Source of the DNA: Limnanthes douglasii subsp. nivea
Lineage: Eukaryota; Streptophyta; Magnoliopsida; Brassicales; Limnanthaceae
Assembly: GCA_036936605.1 (NCBI GenBank)
Contig: JAUPFV010000005.1
Location: forward strand, 80,364,885-80,428,884
Length of the DNA: 64,000 bases
Direction of reading: 5' to 3'
Shown here: piece after piece, positions 33,822 through 46,770 of the stretch
How the letters are laid out: each line of letters begins with the position of its first letter
How positions within the stretch are numbered: position 1 is the first letter of the stretch
Program-made: the position numbers and the translations under genes
Notes under the pieces: model-generated
Told to the model about the DNA's origin: nothing
Databases searched by the model: none
What the model saw: only the letters and a program-made list of their open reading frames with translations

Positions 33822-36612
33822 CTATGTGGGAGGATTCGCCATCCCGGCGATCAATCTACAATGTTCAAGCTTTCCCCTAGGCAAAGCCTTTGTCATCATG
33901 TCAGACCCATTATCATTTGTATGAACTTTATCAACCTCCATTAGTTTAGCATCAAGAATATCTCGAATCCAATGATATCTCACATCAATATGTTTCGACT
34001 TTGAGTGAAATGACGAATTCTTCACGAGATGAATAGCACTCTGATTATCACATAACAGTAGATACATGTGTTTCTCAAATCTAAGTTCTTTCAAGAACTT
34101 CTTCATCCATAGTAGCTCTTTACTCGCTTCTTTCACTACAATGAACTCAGCTTCTGTCGTTGAAAGGGCAACACACTTTTGTAGTCTTGATTTCCATGAA
34201 ACAGCGCCACCACAAAAGTTAATCAAATATCCAGAAGTAGACTTGCGTGTATCGACATCTCCAGCCAAGTCTGAATCAGAATAAGCCAACAACTCAAGTT
34301 TATTCATCCCAAAACTGAGCTTCAAATTAGAGGTTCCTCGTAGATACCTTATAATCCATTTCACGGCTTCCCAATGCTCTCTACCTGGATTTGACAAAAA
34401 TCTGCTCACAACACAAACACTATGAGCTAAGTCAGGACGAGTACATACCATGGCATACATGAGACTTCCAACTGCAGATGCATATGGAATATTAACCATG
34501 TCTCTCTTTTCTTCATTAGTTGAAGGACATTGTTTCTTGCTTAACTTGAAGTGACCGGAAAGTGGTGAGCTAACCACTTTAGCTTTGTCCATATTAAACT
34601 TCTGAAGAATTTTCTCAATGTATTTTTCTTGTGATAAGAACAACTTCTTCAAGTCTCTGTCTCTAGTAATTCGAATGCCGAGAATCTGCTTTGCTGGACC
34701 TAAATCTTTCATTGCGAAAGACTTAATTAACTGTTTCTTCAAAGAATCAATTCGCGAAGTATTCTTCCCAACAATAAGCATATCATCCACGTAAAGTAAA
34801 AGAACGATAAAATCGGCATCAGAAAATTTCTTCACAAATACACAATTATCAGAAGAAGTCTTCTTGTAATCCTACTCCCCCATAACTGACATGAACTTCT
34901 TATACCACTGTCTCGGAGCTTGCTTCAAACCATATAGACTCTTTTTCAGTCTGCATACATAATCTTCTTTTCCTTCAACCACAAAACCTTCAGGCTGTTT
35001 CATAAAAATCTCTTCTTCCAAGTCACCATGCAAGAATGCTGTTTTTACATCCATTTGCTCAATTTCCAAGTCTAGACTCGCTGCAATGCCTAGAACCACA
35101 CGAATAGAAGACATTTTTACAACTGGAGAAAATATTTCATCAAAATCAATACCTTTTTCTGACCAAAGCCTTTGACTACCAATCTTGCTTTGTACCGAGG
35201 TTGCAGAGAACTATCATCTTGCTTCAACCTATACACCCACTTGTTACTCAAGGCTTTTCTCCCTTCAGGTATCTTCGCTAACTCAAATGTATGATTCTCA
35301 TGAAGTGATTGCATCTCTTCATTCATCGCTTCAATTCATTGATTTTTACATACACCACTAATAGCCTCATCATAACACTCAGGCTCACCTGCATCGGTTA
35401 ACAAAATATATTGATCAGAAGGATATCTGGTAGAGGGTTGTCTATCTCTAGTAGATCTCCGCGTTGGAACTTCAAATTGTTCAACATCTTCTTCATTCAA
35501 TTGTTCATCCACGAAATCATTATCATGGTCACCAGTATCAAACATATGTGAACCTCTGGATGCAGGTGAGTCACCATCCAAATTTTCTTCAACTTCTGTA
35601 GGAGTATGTGCAAGCGGAATATGCCCCAAATCTACCAAGTCATTCTGAGACATAGGCACTGAATTTTGACTCTTATCAATATCATAAACTATCTGATCTT
35701 CCATAAATACGACATCTGTGCTCCTAATAAGCTTCTTATTAATTGGATCATGAAATTTGTAGCCGAACTCATCAAGACCATAACCAATGAATACACACTG
35801 TCTTGTCTTCGAATTGAGTTTAGATCTCTCATCTTTAGGAATATGTACATAAGCTTTGCACCCAAAGACACGCAAATGATCATAAGAAACATCTTTACCT
35901 GTCCAAACTCTATTTGGGATATCTCCATCTAAAGGTACAGAAGGACTAAGATTCAAGACATGTACCACTGTATTCAAAGCTTCGCCCCAAAAGTATTTAG
36001 GGAGTTGTGATTGTGAAAGAAGACATCTTACCCTTTCAATTAATGTTCGGTTTAGTCTCTCCGCTACGCCATTCAACTGAGGGGTCTTGGGAGGTGTCTT
36101 TTGATGCCGAATACCTTGCTGTCTACAATAATCATCAAAAGGACCAATGTATTCTCCCCCATTATCACTTCTAACACACTTCAATTGTTTCCCACTGTCT
36201 CTCAAATGAAGCTTGAAACTGCTTAAAGACATCTAACACTTGATCTTTTGTTTTCAAAGTGTAAGCCCAAACTTTCCTTGAATGATCATCAACAAAAGTA
36301 ACAAAGTACAAACAACCACTAAATGTTCTCGTTTTGAAAGGACCACAAACATCAGTATGTACCAAGTCAAGCAAACTTGGTTTTCTTAAAGGAGCCGAGC
36401 TCTTGAAAGATAATTTATTCTGCTTTCCAGCCAAACAATGTACGCATTTCTTTAAATTAGCTTTGTGTATCCTACGAATGTATTGTTTCTTCCTCAGAAT
36501 ATTTAATCCTTTTTCGCTAATGTGACTGAGTCTTTTATGCCACAAATCAACCATTGATTTAAAATCAATCTTGCACCCATGCTTGTCTCTACGGGAAGTG
36601 GCATGAATTGGT
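33822..36612 (-). pseudogene. Copia-4: TNT1-like pol, 5'-truncated
   Basis: Minus-strand pol similar to the tobacco TNT1 type (Tork lineage). Pre-integrase and zinc region (L-W-H-K-R-L-S-H, C-V-H-C) is at 36550-36430. The integrase core (H-T-D-V-C-G-P, S-D-N-G-G-E-Y, N-G-V-A-E-R) is at 36330-36000. RT (M-D-V-K-T-A-F-L-H-G-D-L-E-E) is at 35114-34872, with Y-V-D-D-M-L near 34790. RNase H (S-D-S-D-L-A-G-D, A-L-S-T-T-E-A-E-F) runs to 33822. Breaks are a frameshift near 36205, a TGA near 35335, a frameshift near 35155 and a TAG near 34870. RT/RNase H is open over 337 residues. Gag, protease and the 5' LTR are missing; the element stops at 36612 against an LTR fragment of the TRIM family. Confidence 0.88.
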
Positions 36613-36616
36613 ACCA

Positions 36617-36748
36617 CTATCACGGCTTTGCTTTTGGTCCCCTTCCAAAAGTCCTCATACTAGTTGAGGTATATTCTTACTTATATACCACTAATCCTTC
36701 CCATGTATTACCGATGTGGGATGTGGAATTTTGGTCGCTACCCTAACA
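36617..36748 (-). repeat. LTR fragment related to the TRIM-like element
   Basis: Matches the LTRs at 17627-17786 and 18338-18538, including TTCCAAAAGTCCTCA, TTACTTATATACC, CCGATGTGGGATGTGG and a GTCGC...CTAACA end, in the same orientation. It marks where Copia-4 lost its 5' half. Confidence 0.75.
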
Positions 36749-37775
36749 TGATATATATCTTGCGGAACCAACATCTCACATCTAGAACCACTCACAAATC
36801 TCTTAGATTTAGAGTGAAAATTTCATCTTCTTTTGCTTGAACTCTTTTTCCGGATCTTTTTCTCAAACTTAGTCCTATGCCATCTATATCACTAACTACT
36901 ATTTTTTTGAAAATATTTAGAGTTTAAAACACTATTTACTTCGTACCTCGTATGTATGAAACTTTTCAAGCCGGGCTTGCACCAAAGATCTTTTGAATTC
37001 AAAACAACTTTTATTCCGCACATAGTATGAAATGGTACGTATAAAACATGTTTTGATTTCTATAAATCAGATTTATATATAGTTTGAATTAAATGTTTCA
37101 TAGAAGTGTTACCGGCTCGCCCAAATCTCACCATTAATAGAAAGTGCCATAATCCAGTAACCTTAATCAAGTGGTATAACTTACGTTTAATGTATAAATA
37201 AATAGTAAATGATTATAATTTTGGCAATAATAAGCAAATTTTTTTCTTTGAACATTATAATTTTGTCAAGAATTAGTATTTCGTCTCCAAAGTCACCTAG
37301 ATATTATGATTCTGTCAAGAATTGTCCAAACAAAGTGATACAAAAAAGAAGCAAAATTACTTTTCTAAAAAATCCAAACAAGCTTTATCAAAACTTTCAC
37401 TATCTCTTGTCTGTTGTCTTTTAACATTTCATAAGCTGTAAACAGAGAATAAAGTTGGCATATTGGTTGATTCAGAGAATAATTTGTAGGATAAACGAGT
37501 TAACAGCCACAAACCAAAAACAAAAAACATTCATCATTGCATGTCAATGCTTTACAAGCTGTCATGCAAACATTCAACAACACAAACACTTCCAATATCA
37601 AATAAAACTAAAGACTTACAATAACAACATTAAAGAAACAAAATTAAACCCCGAATGTTATTTTTATCTACCGAGTCGGATCTAGATTAACCTGACAATT
37701 ATTTATCAAGTTCGAGTGAAAGAACAAACTAAACCCGGGTGTTTTTTTCCCCTACCAGGCTCGATTCTAGATTAA
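36749..37775. other. Spacer downstream of the host gene
   Basis: Bases 36770-36960 may be a worn Copia gag tail like the region next to 31290. The rest is AT-rich with no recognised feature. It should contain the 3' untranslated region and polyadenylation site of the gene ending at 37776. Confidence 0.45.
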
Positions 37776-40140
37776 TCAGACATCATCTTTTTTTGAGTTT
37801 AGACAAAAGAAAAACACTTTCCTTGGGTCTTTTTTGTGCTTGTGTTTCTCTTTTTGCCTATTTCTCATCCATGGCAAACACCCTTTTTGTCTATTAGCTC
37901 TCCAACTTTTCTCTTCTTCATCTTCTCTCTCTTCTTCATTTTCTTCTCTTTTTGTTTCTGCTTTTTCCTTTACTATAATATTTTCCACCTGAAAAAGTTA
38001 TATAGATATGAAGAGTAATTAGAGTCAATCATTATATATCCTAAGATACTAATGACATGTATTGTATATGATTATTATATTTTATACCAATTTAGAGAAA
38101 ATTTACATATTTAAAGAAAGACAAAAATTATAAGTAAAATTTGTTATGGTTATGAAACTTATGAAAGATGGTCCCATATGTGGTGCCTTGATGTATCCTT
38201 AACATTATTCTACACTAAGCTAGTAAATATGGCAAGTTTTATTAAACATAACAAATGAACCTAAGAGGGCAGTACTAGCTAGATTGTTAAATGTACAGCC
38301 CTGAAACACATGGCTAATATTTTCCAAATAGAAGAAACCAATCAAAGAAGAAAAATGAAGTAGTGAAAGTGAAGTATCATATCTTATTTTTTGGAATCCT
38401 ACAAAAGTGAAAGGTATTGGGAATCATGGCACCAACAAAAAGAAAAAAAGCATTCAAGGATTGAATTGAGCATCTTTAAGTGGGTTCACTATGAGACAAT
38501 GACTTGACCAACCCTAACACATGCAGGAAAAAAGAAGTGAAAGGAAAATCAATAAACCTTAAATTTCAATTTTGTTAATACCATCTAATGATCATATATC
38601 TTTTCATATTAGGATATTCATATGGTTTATAAACAAACTCAAAAGGTTTTTTTTTTGCTATTTATATATACTATTTTGTTTTCTGCATACATCTAACTGT
38701 AAATTTTGATATGGGGATGTTGAGTTAAAAGTTATTATACGAATTCGTGGGTTTAGCATTTTTTGAAGCAAAATGGAGACAAATTACAAGTGTGTGAAGG
38801 AAATAATAATAAGGAAACACCTAATAAAACTCAGGTTTCTTTTGAATATATATTACCAATTCGGGATCATGTAACTATCAAACGAAAAGGACAACTATAA
38901 ACTAGTGAAATCTTGCTAGACTCTCAAATAATATCATAGGAGCTAAACTATAAAATCTACTATTGGAATATGGTTCACACTTACTTGTTAATTACTCGTT
39001 GTTAGACTCAAATTTAGGACACTATGAAGGTGATGATGGTATATATGATACTTATTGCTTTAACTAGAAAAAACACACTACTAATTCAAGAACTTATACC
39101 TTTTCTTCGGCAGCAAAGTTGACACTACAAATAGGCGATTCGACAGGTTCGTGTTCTTTCAGAGGATGATTTGGAGTTTCTGAGCTTTGAGTACCAACAT
39201 CCTTCTTCATGCTTTCTTTATTTACTACAAAAATTTCATCCTTCTTTATTAAGAAGAAGAAAAGAGCTAAACATTTCATCACAAAAATTAACATAAATGA
39301 AACAATTGAAGGGTTGTTTTCTAGTAGTGACCTGAAATCGGAATCGCGAATTTATCTTCTTCTTGTTGAGGAAATATATAGGGATTTGTTGGGAAGTGTC
39401 TTGAGTGATGAGAAGGATAGACAAGAGGAGCTGACATTGTGATTCGATTTGTTAAGAGCCGAAAAGATCTAGCACTTAGTGATTTCGCAGATAAACATTC
39501 TAATGGAAACTGTCCTGATAATGGATTACAAATATATTTTTCTGCTTCATTCCATTTCGAGTTTAGTGCAAACCCATCTGGAGATGGACAATCCCATCTA
39601 TTATAAACTGTCCTCCCTTGCAATGCTACAACCAAAAACAACAACAAATAGTCATTATATTTTTGTCTTTCCATTAAATTTGTCACGTAAACGTTGAAGT
39701 AAAAATATTTTAAAATTTATAAAATATAATTACTAACTAATCATATAGAAAACAAGGAAAGACCATACCTTTAAGTGCAGTATTGAAAGAATAAGTTGAT
39801 GGGTCAATCTCGTCTGTGAAAACAAAAGTAAAATCTTTTAGTGTTTTATAGAAGTGAAGAAATGTATAAAATGGATTTATTTTAGAAACATACAGAGATT
39901 GAAAAAATGTGGAATTTTACCTTTTAATGAAAAACCAGGAGATGAAACAGTACTAGAGATAGTAAAGTTTGATCTAAAAGACAGATTATGGTCTTCCCTG
40001 AAACTCTTTAAATTTGAAGCAGAGAATCTTCTTGAGTTTGTGTTTTCGCGGCTGATTCGAGCCCTGAGACCCCATTCTTTTAAGTTGAACTGTGGTTCTT
40101 CTGAGCTTTGATCTAGTCTAGTAGTTGTGATAGAAGCCAT
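37776..40140 (-). CDS. Host gene, five exons, uncharacterised plant protein of 298 residues
   Basis: Exons on the minus strand: 40140-39921, 39813-39769, 39625-39332, 39224-39100 and 37988-37776. Every intron has GT...AG ends. The exon lengths (220, 45, 294, 125, 213) total 897, exactly 299 codons with a terminal TGA, and phases agree at all four joins. This is strong support for a real gene. The N-terminus has R-I-S-R-E-N-T and S-F-R-E-D followed by a Ser-rich stretch. The middle has D-P-S-T-Y-S-F and W-N-E-A-E-K-Y-I-C-N-P-L-S-G. A Glu/Lys-rich segment (about 230-255) precedes a basic C-terminus (K-E-K-H-K-H-K-K). There is no signal peptide or membrane segment. I do not recognise the family and assign no function. 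It is the only intact-looking gene here, with a 1.1-kb last intron and a Copia LTR 164 bp upstream. Confidence 0.75.
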
Positions 40141-40303
40141 TAGTGTTCTTTCTTCTTTTAATTCATTCTTATAAAGTTTGTAGTTACTGCTTACTCTGCT
40201 CTGTTTTCCGAACTAGATTTACATTTATACCCTTCTCATTTTTCTATTTTTTATTTTCTTCAAATTTGAAAAAGCCTTAAACCAAATATATTTCTGTTAA
40301 TTT

Positions 40304-40451
40304 TGTTAACAAAATACCAAAACTAAAAAAAAAAGTGGAAAATTGCTAGGATTTTGTAGTATTTAAGAAAGGTAAGAATGCATAGAATGTATGTTTATAT
40401 TTATCGATAAAGTAAAGAGTTAATGGGCTTCGACTCTTATATCACTAACAT
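40304..40451 (-). repeat. Copia-5 3' LTR, internally deleted
   Basis: On the minus strand it begins TGTTAGTGATATAAGAG near 40451 and ends TTTTGTTAACA at 40304. It keeps a TATA-like ATAAATATAAAC near 40395-40408. Confidence 0.65.
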
Positions 40452-43400
40452 TTTTTCTCAAATTCACAATGCAACAGTAATAAGCATTGAGAGTTCCTCA
40501 CAAAGAAAATCAAACCGCGCTCTTGACTGAACTTTTGTGAAAATATCAGCAACCTGCAAAGTTGATGGAAAATATGAAAGCGAGATAGTGTCAATCTGAA
40601 GATGAATGCGGACTCAAGTAACAATCTATTTCAATGTGCTTCGTCCTCTCATGAAAAATAGATTTTTTCGCTATCTGCATGGCGCTTTTGTTATCACACT
40701 ATAAGGAATTAGGTTTAGTAATGTTAACCCTCATATCTTGCAAAAAGTCATCGTAACTAAACAATCTCACATATGGTCACAGCCATAGCACAGTACTCAC
40801 CTTCAGTAGACGATCTAGAGACAACATTGTGTTTCTTGTTTTTCCATAAGATTAATGAATCTCCATGGAAAATACAGAAACCGGTAGTATATTTCGGTCA
40901 TGAGGATCACTATCACAATCAACATTGCTATAGGAGCGTAGTTCAAGTGAAGAGGTCAAAGGAAACAAAATGCTCTTGAACCGTGTGCCACGAAGATATC
41001 TCAATATTCGAAGAACAGCTCCCCAATAGACGGATGTATGAGCAGGATTTAACTGACTAACCACATGAATAGTATAAGCTATATATGGTCGAGTAATTGT
41101 AAGATAGACCAAGCTCTCTACGAGAGTTCGATATAGAGTTGTGTCTCACAAAGGAACACCATCAATCGGAGAATACCGAGCATTGGTTTCAAGAGGGGTA
41201 TCTACTGTCCAGATATTGGAGTCGTGCTCGTTCGAATAAATCATATATATTATATGAGAGATAATATAACCTTTTGGAGAGTGAGCCACCTCAATACCTA
41301 AAACGTTATACAATAGTCCCAAGTCCTCCATCGCTAAGAGCTAAGCCAAATCACGTTTTAGTGCCTCAATACCATCATTATCGTCACCTGTAATGATCAT
41401 ATCATCTCTATCTAGGTCTAAAATCATTCGTCTTGCACTTGTACATTGATAAACAAGGCTGAATCATGATTACTAGCAAGAAAACCAAGGGAAGTAATAG
41501 CCATAGAGAAGTTTTCAAACCAAGCACGAGGAGTTTGTTTGACACCTTATAAAGCTTTTCTAAGTTGACAAACTTTACCTTCTCGGTGAGCAACACCTTG
41601 TGGACGAGTCATGTAAACCTCCTCATGAAGATCACCATTTAAAAATACATTTTTTACATCTAGTTGGAAGATCTTCCACTGGCGAACGGATGCAACAACA
41701 ATAAGAGTACGAACTCTCGTCATTTTTGCTAGGGAAAATGTTTCATCATAATCCATACCATAATTCGGTGAATATTATTTTTCTACAAGACCAGCCTTAT
41801 ATCTTTCAACAGATCCATCACACTTTGTTTTAATTTTATAAAGCCACCGAGAGCCGATTATATGCTTACCATATGTAAGTTTAGTATGAGTCTAATCAAG
41901 AGCGGTAAGCTCTTCGACTATTGAATTTTTCCAACGAGGATCAACAATAGTTTCTATGAACGATAGGAATTCATATAAATCATGTATGTTTGTTATGAAA
42001 GAGGCGAAAGAAGCCGAGTAAGAAGAATACGCAAAATATGGTAGTTTGGTAGACTTACTTGTACGAGTAGATCTGAGGGGTGGAGCTAGTGGTTACCTTG
42101 ATGGATCAGAATTAGTATCAGGTGTAGTCGATGTATCCTGAGCTGGCACATTGATATCAATGGGTGCGCCGCTATTATTTAAAAAAAACATTAATAGTTT
42201 GAAGTTTGGTACTTATTATATCATGTGATTTTGCTGGAATAGAATAAAATGGGATATGCTCAAGAAATGTAACATGTTAAGAGAAATAAAATTTATGACT
42301 AGTGTTATCAAAACAATGATAACCTTTCGGTGTAACACCATAAACCAAGAAAACACATATATTGCGGATTTTTAGCCCAATTTATTGCATTTAACATGAG
42401 GACGGAGGACAAATATGTACATCCAAAACCTCGTAAGGAAGAATAATCTAGAATTTGTCACTATAACTTATGAAAGGAAAACATCTTTGCATTATGAGAA
42501 GTGGGAATTTGATTAATCATATATACAGCAGCATGAATTGCTTCTCCCAAAAAAATAGTAGGAACCTCAGCAGATAAAAGAAAAGAACGAGCAGTCTTAA
42601 CAAGGAGACGATGTTTTCTTTCTTCAACATCATTCTGCTAAGGGGTGTCAGTGCAAGAAGACTAATGTATGGTACCATCAGATGCAAGTAACTGAGTAAA
42701 ATTATTGGAAGTATATTCACCCCCAAGTCACACCTGAAGCATTTTATTACAACTAAATGTTGAGTCTTAACAAGTGCCCCAAATTATCTTTAAATTCCAA
42801 GGAAATCTAATCTTCGTTTTATAAGGTAAGCCTAAACACATCAAGTATAATAATCGATCAAAGAAACATTGTAGGACGAACAAATATATATAGAGACATG
42901 AGATGGACCCCATCAATCATAATGAATAATATCAAACGGAACAATAAAAGAAGTGACACTTTTATTATACGGTAACGCCAAAATTTTTGCCAGTTTACAG
43001 CCACTACATTCCGAGATAGCACAAGTGGTTAACTGGCCTAAAGAACCTGTAGAGACTAAAAATTCTAAATGATGCAAATACATGTCCCAGAAGAGAATAC
43101 CAAAGATATTACTCAGACGATGAAGGATTCAAACGAAATAAAGACAAATCAACACCAGAGGTAGCAATAGCAGTCAAGTATGTTTTCCTACTATCAACGC
43201 CATAAAAATCCACATCTGTTTTAATGAGTTTCTCTAAAATGTAGAGTTTCCATATTTTACGACCTTGGTCAATTACTCAATGAGTTTTTTGATTTTGTAT
43301 ACCACAAACAAATTTAATAAACAAGACACAATAACTAGATTTATACAATTGGCTAACCAAAACAAGATGCAAAGCAAGGGTGGGAACATAGTAAACATCA

Positions 43401-43800
43401 AATAGCAATATATGAGGGGTACAAATAGAGCCAATACCCTTTACTAACATCTTTGCAGCACTAGCAGACAAAACAGATATGGGTGTGAGACAACGAAACA
43501 AAGTTTGACAAGTGAGGTGACATATGATGAGATGCACTCTATTGTATCTCTTCTAATGATTTTGTGACCCGATTATTATACAAATAATTATTAAATCAAA
43601 CCATAATAGTAACATTAAACAAATCAGCTCGAAGCATATTGTTAATATATCTGAAACAAAACAACTCCAAACAGGTCTTAACCCCAAAGTGAAGTACAAA
43701 TTACTAAGCAAAATTAGATCCAAAATAGCATCAAACAAATTAAATTCAAGCACAATACCTGATAAATAAATAAATTATATTACTCTAAGAATCGAACATA
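40452..43800 (-). pseudogene. Copia-5 gag-pol remnants
   Basis: RNase H and the RT tail (T-R-P-Y-I-A-Y-T-I-H-V-V-S-Q, I-L-R-Y-L-R-G-T) lie at 41112-40852. L-G-I-E-V is at 41331-41146. RT (D-Y-D-E-T-F, V-R-T-L-I-V-V-A-S-V, F-Q-L-D-V-K-N-V-F-L-N-G-D) is at 41756-41547. Integrase remnants lie near 42726-42517 in a shifted frame, and a pre-integrase piece (S-A-S-A-A-K and V-Y-Y-V-P-T-L) at 43537-43277. Frameshifts fall every few hundred bases, so the element is long dead. It resembles Arabidopsis RE-type Copia proteins more than the TNT1 type. Confidence 0.75.
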
Positions 43801-43813
43801 CTCTGATACCATG

Positions 43814-44144
43814 TTAACAAAAGAACAAAATAAAGCGAGAGTAAAACGTCTAGGGTTTTGTATTATTTAGAAAGTGTAAACATTACATTGAAAATATGTT
43901 TATATTTATAGATAAAATAAAGAGAAAACGGGTTTGGGCCAAATCAACTAGTAAATCAAACTGATATTGGAGAAGACTGGATTCTAATTGATTGGAAACT
44001 TCAATCCTTACCTTTAGAGGTGAAGGTAACAGTGAAATCAGAGTGTGAGCATGCAAAGACATATGCACTAAAACCAATATGTGAAGGGTTGACATGACCG
44101 TTGATGGAGGTAGACCTTGGGTGTTAATGGGAAAGTCTCACACA
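43814..44144 (-). repeat. Copia-5 5' LTR
   Basis: On the minus strand it begins TGTGTGAGACTTTCCC near 44144 and ends just before the PBS at 43813. TATA-like ATAAATATAAAC is near 43895-43912. The outer boundary is approximate. Confidence 0.6.
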
Positions 44145-45431
44145 TATATGTCAAGTAGTAATTTAGTTATCCAAGAAGAAAAAAAATATTTATACATGAT
44201 CGTAAACATATTTATACTATTTACTGAACAATTTATTTCTTATACTAAGTACATAACTTCACTAATTATGATCGTGGACCAATATTTATGGCCATTATTT
44301 CAGTATTGTATGTTTTGTTGGTTCATCAGTCATCAACGATTCTTTAATGAACCTTGACTCTATTTAATAACCTTGACTCCATAGAGGGGCCTCGGTCTTA
44401 TTAAGTTGGTTTTTATATCTGGCATATGCTTGGTAAAGTTATTGTTTCGGTAGCGGCTGGGTTGCATTGGTTTTTGCATATGGCCTTTGCTTAGTTATTC
44501 TGCACTCGCTATAGTATTGATTGAATTACGTCAGTACTTATAGTTCTCTTTTGATCGTCTAAGAACAACGATGCTAGGTTTTTCCACCCACTGACCATTA
44601 ATATTTGGACAACCTCGATTTAGCCTTGTGAGTTGGGCTCAGTTTGGCTTCCGATTGAATTCTCAGTCAGTACACGCAGGGTCCCCCCGGTTTCGTATCA
44701 CTATATTGATGTCCATGTTGCTTAGTTTGTCGCTTTATAGTCACATCTTTCCCAAGAGAGTTTGGCCCGATAATATCGGCTTATCGCAGCTCCCCTCTAG
44801 TCCATTGAGTAACTTTGTAGCTTTTCCGGAATTGGTCGATGGCCTTAAAATACCCACCTACTATGTACGTAGCCGACTGTAGAAATAAGGTCCCTACAAT
44901 AAAGAAGCAGACAAATACAAATATATATATATACTAAGATAGACAGCACATGTGGAAATGATGTAACTGTCATTTCTGATAAGAAATTAATTCGCCGAGT
45001 CCAATAGAAAAGGAGTTAATTGCAAAAAGGAGAAGGGAAAAATACCCACTAGTGTATTTATTGTTTATTAGAAGACAATGTGTAAATAATACTGTTTGTA
45101 AAGGACTAATTATAAAATAATAAAAGACTACCAATGACATAAATGGGTCTCACCTTCCCCACTGTATAAGGGAGCCCCATTATTCTTGGTAGGTGGACAT
45201 TCTTTAATATATTCTCTCTCTGCTTTCTCTCTCTGCATTTTTAGCTCTAGTCACATCAGGTTCATGATCCAAGATTCATCATTCTTGTCAATTATTCTCT
45301 CATCAATTTCAAAGATCAATGTACACAGTTCTGTTTCTTATATAGAAGATACATACAAATGGTTTTATCTTATCTAAATAAAAAACATAATAACTGATAT
45401 GAACACGTGTTTAAGTTCAATGTTTATCCAA
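44145..45431. other. Unassigned region, with a possible LTR at its right end
   Basis: No gene recognised. Bases 45120-45431 look like LTR or promoter DNA: TGTATAAGGGAGCCC (45162-45176) followed by a CT-rich tract (45205-45240), and on the minus strand a TGTTGGATAAAC start at 45431. Confidence 0.4.
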
Positions 45432-45548
45432 CATTCTCCCACTTAACATTGAACTTGACTATTGTCTTCTTTGTCGTCTTCCTGATCTTTCTCTTTATCT
45501 GAAGAGTTCCTGAAGATCTTGTTGGCTCTACTTTTGCCGTCTGCTTCT

Positions 45549-46770
45549 CTAAAATTGCCACCTGTGTAATCTTATGCAGTTTCTGTTTAACACCTCTACA
45601 CGTGCCTTCTTGACGCTGTCTTCACCAACCCGCATCTCCCTGAGTGCGTCCCAAGCCTCTTTTGTCGTCTGCTTCGGCTTGAGAAATGGCTCCATGGGAT
45701 ATCGAACAGAGTTGCACTCACTAAGACCAGTCTTTTCCAATAATTTTTTTGCGTAAGCATTTTGCTTCAACTTGATGCAGCCATCCGTCTGACTCACTTC
45801 AATGCCCAAGTAGTAGGAGAGCTTGCCCTTGTCGCTCATTTCAAAATCTGTCCCCATCCGTCTTTTGAACTTGATGATGTTGTCAACATTTGTTCCTGTA
45901 ATCAATAAGTCGTCGACATATACCCCGATGATCAGAATTTCACATCCTTCGCGTTTGAAGTAAACAGCATGTTCCTAGGGACACTTGGTGAAGCCTAGAT
46001 CCTCCAAAAATCTGTTCAACCTCGAATACCAGGCCCTTGGAGCCTGTCGCAAACCATAAAGAGCCTTTAAAAGCTTGTATACCATGATTTCTTTACCCTC
46101 CTTCACAAAACCTTCAGGCTGCGTGACGAACACTGTTTCCTGCAGTTCTTCATTCAAAAATGCTGATTTGACGTCCAAGTGATGGACCTTCCATTCATTC
46201 CTTGCTGCTAGAGCCAACAATAGTCTAACGGTCTCCATACGTGTAACTGGAGCGAATATTTCTTCGAAATCTATCCCAGCTTTTTGTACATATCCCTTGG
46301 CTACGAGACGAGCCTTGTATTTGATGATCTGGCCATCTGAATCTCGTTTGATTTTATAAACCCATTGGAGGCCGATGGGTTTGTGTCCAGCTGGTAATGT
46401 CACCAACTCCCAGGTGTGGTTCTTCTCTATGTCATCCATCTCATCCTTCATGTCCATTTCCCATTTGTGTTCACCTGCTGGCTGAACATACGTCTTAGGC
46501 TCTTTCTCCGCAGTTCCCAACAAGAGTTCTTGCTCCACCTCAATCTCGTCTATTTGATAATACACATCACTCAATAGTCGAAAACATCAAGGCTCACTAC
46601 TTGCACTACTCTGAGAGTCACCACCGCTGCTACTTGACCTACTGCCTTGAGAATCGCCACCACCACTTGTACTGTCCTGAGAATCGCCACCACTGCTATC
46701 TGTACGAACTGCACTGCTTGCAGATGTTGTCTCAGAATTACTCTCCCTCGCATCTACAAGTGGGGCGTTT
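45549..46770 (-). pseudogene. Copia-6 RT fused in frame to a gag fragment; RNase H missing
   Basis: The reverse transcriptase has W-V-Y-K-I-K-R, Y-K-A-R-L-V-A-K-G and L-D-V-K-S-A-F-L-N. One TAG near 45975 precedes the segment that encodes Y-V-D-D-L-L (about 45920), and the frame then continues through Y-Y-L-G-I-E-V. After Y-P-M-E-P-F-L-K-P-K it changes to K-E-A-W-D-A-L-R-E-M-R-V-G-E-D, which matches the gag of this element (48840-48770: K-E-A-W-M-A-I-Q-T-M-C-L-G-A-D). RNase H should stand there. Upstream, 46600-46750 encodes a Ser/Gly/Asp-rich linker of S-G-G-D-S-Q repeats between integrase and RT, with a TGA before RT. Confidence 0.8.

Larger units (their letters stand above)
40304..44144 (-). 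mobile_element. Copia-5: decayed RE-like Copia element
   Basis: LTR copies at both ends share GTTAACAAAA, TAGG(G)ATTTTGTA-TATTTA and GTTTATATTTAT-GATAAA blocks in the same order. A PBS match, on the minus strand ATGGTATCAGAG, lies at 43802-43813. RT, integrase and pre-integrase remnants are in Copia order on the minus strand. The 3' LTR (40304-40451) is shorter than the 5' LTR by an internal deletion. No target duplication is visible. Many frameshifts show great age. The 3' LTR lies just upstream of the host gene on the same strand. Confidence 0.75.

Noticed and set aside
37836..38018. Plus-strand Phe/Ser-rich open frame
   Set aside because: It is the complement of the last exon of the host gene, whose Glu/Lys codons read as Phe/Ser/Leu in reverse.
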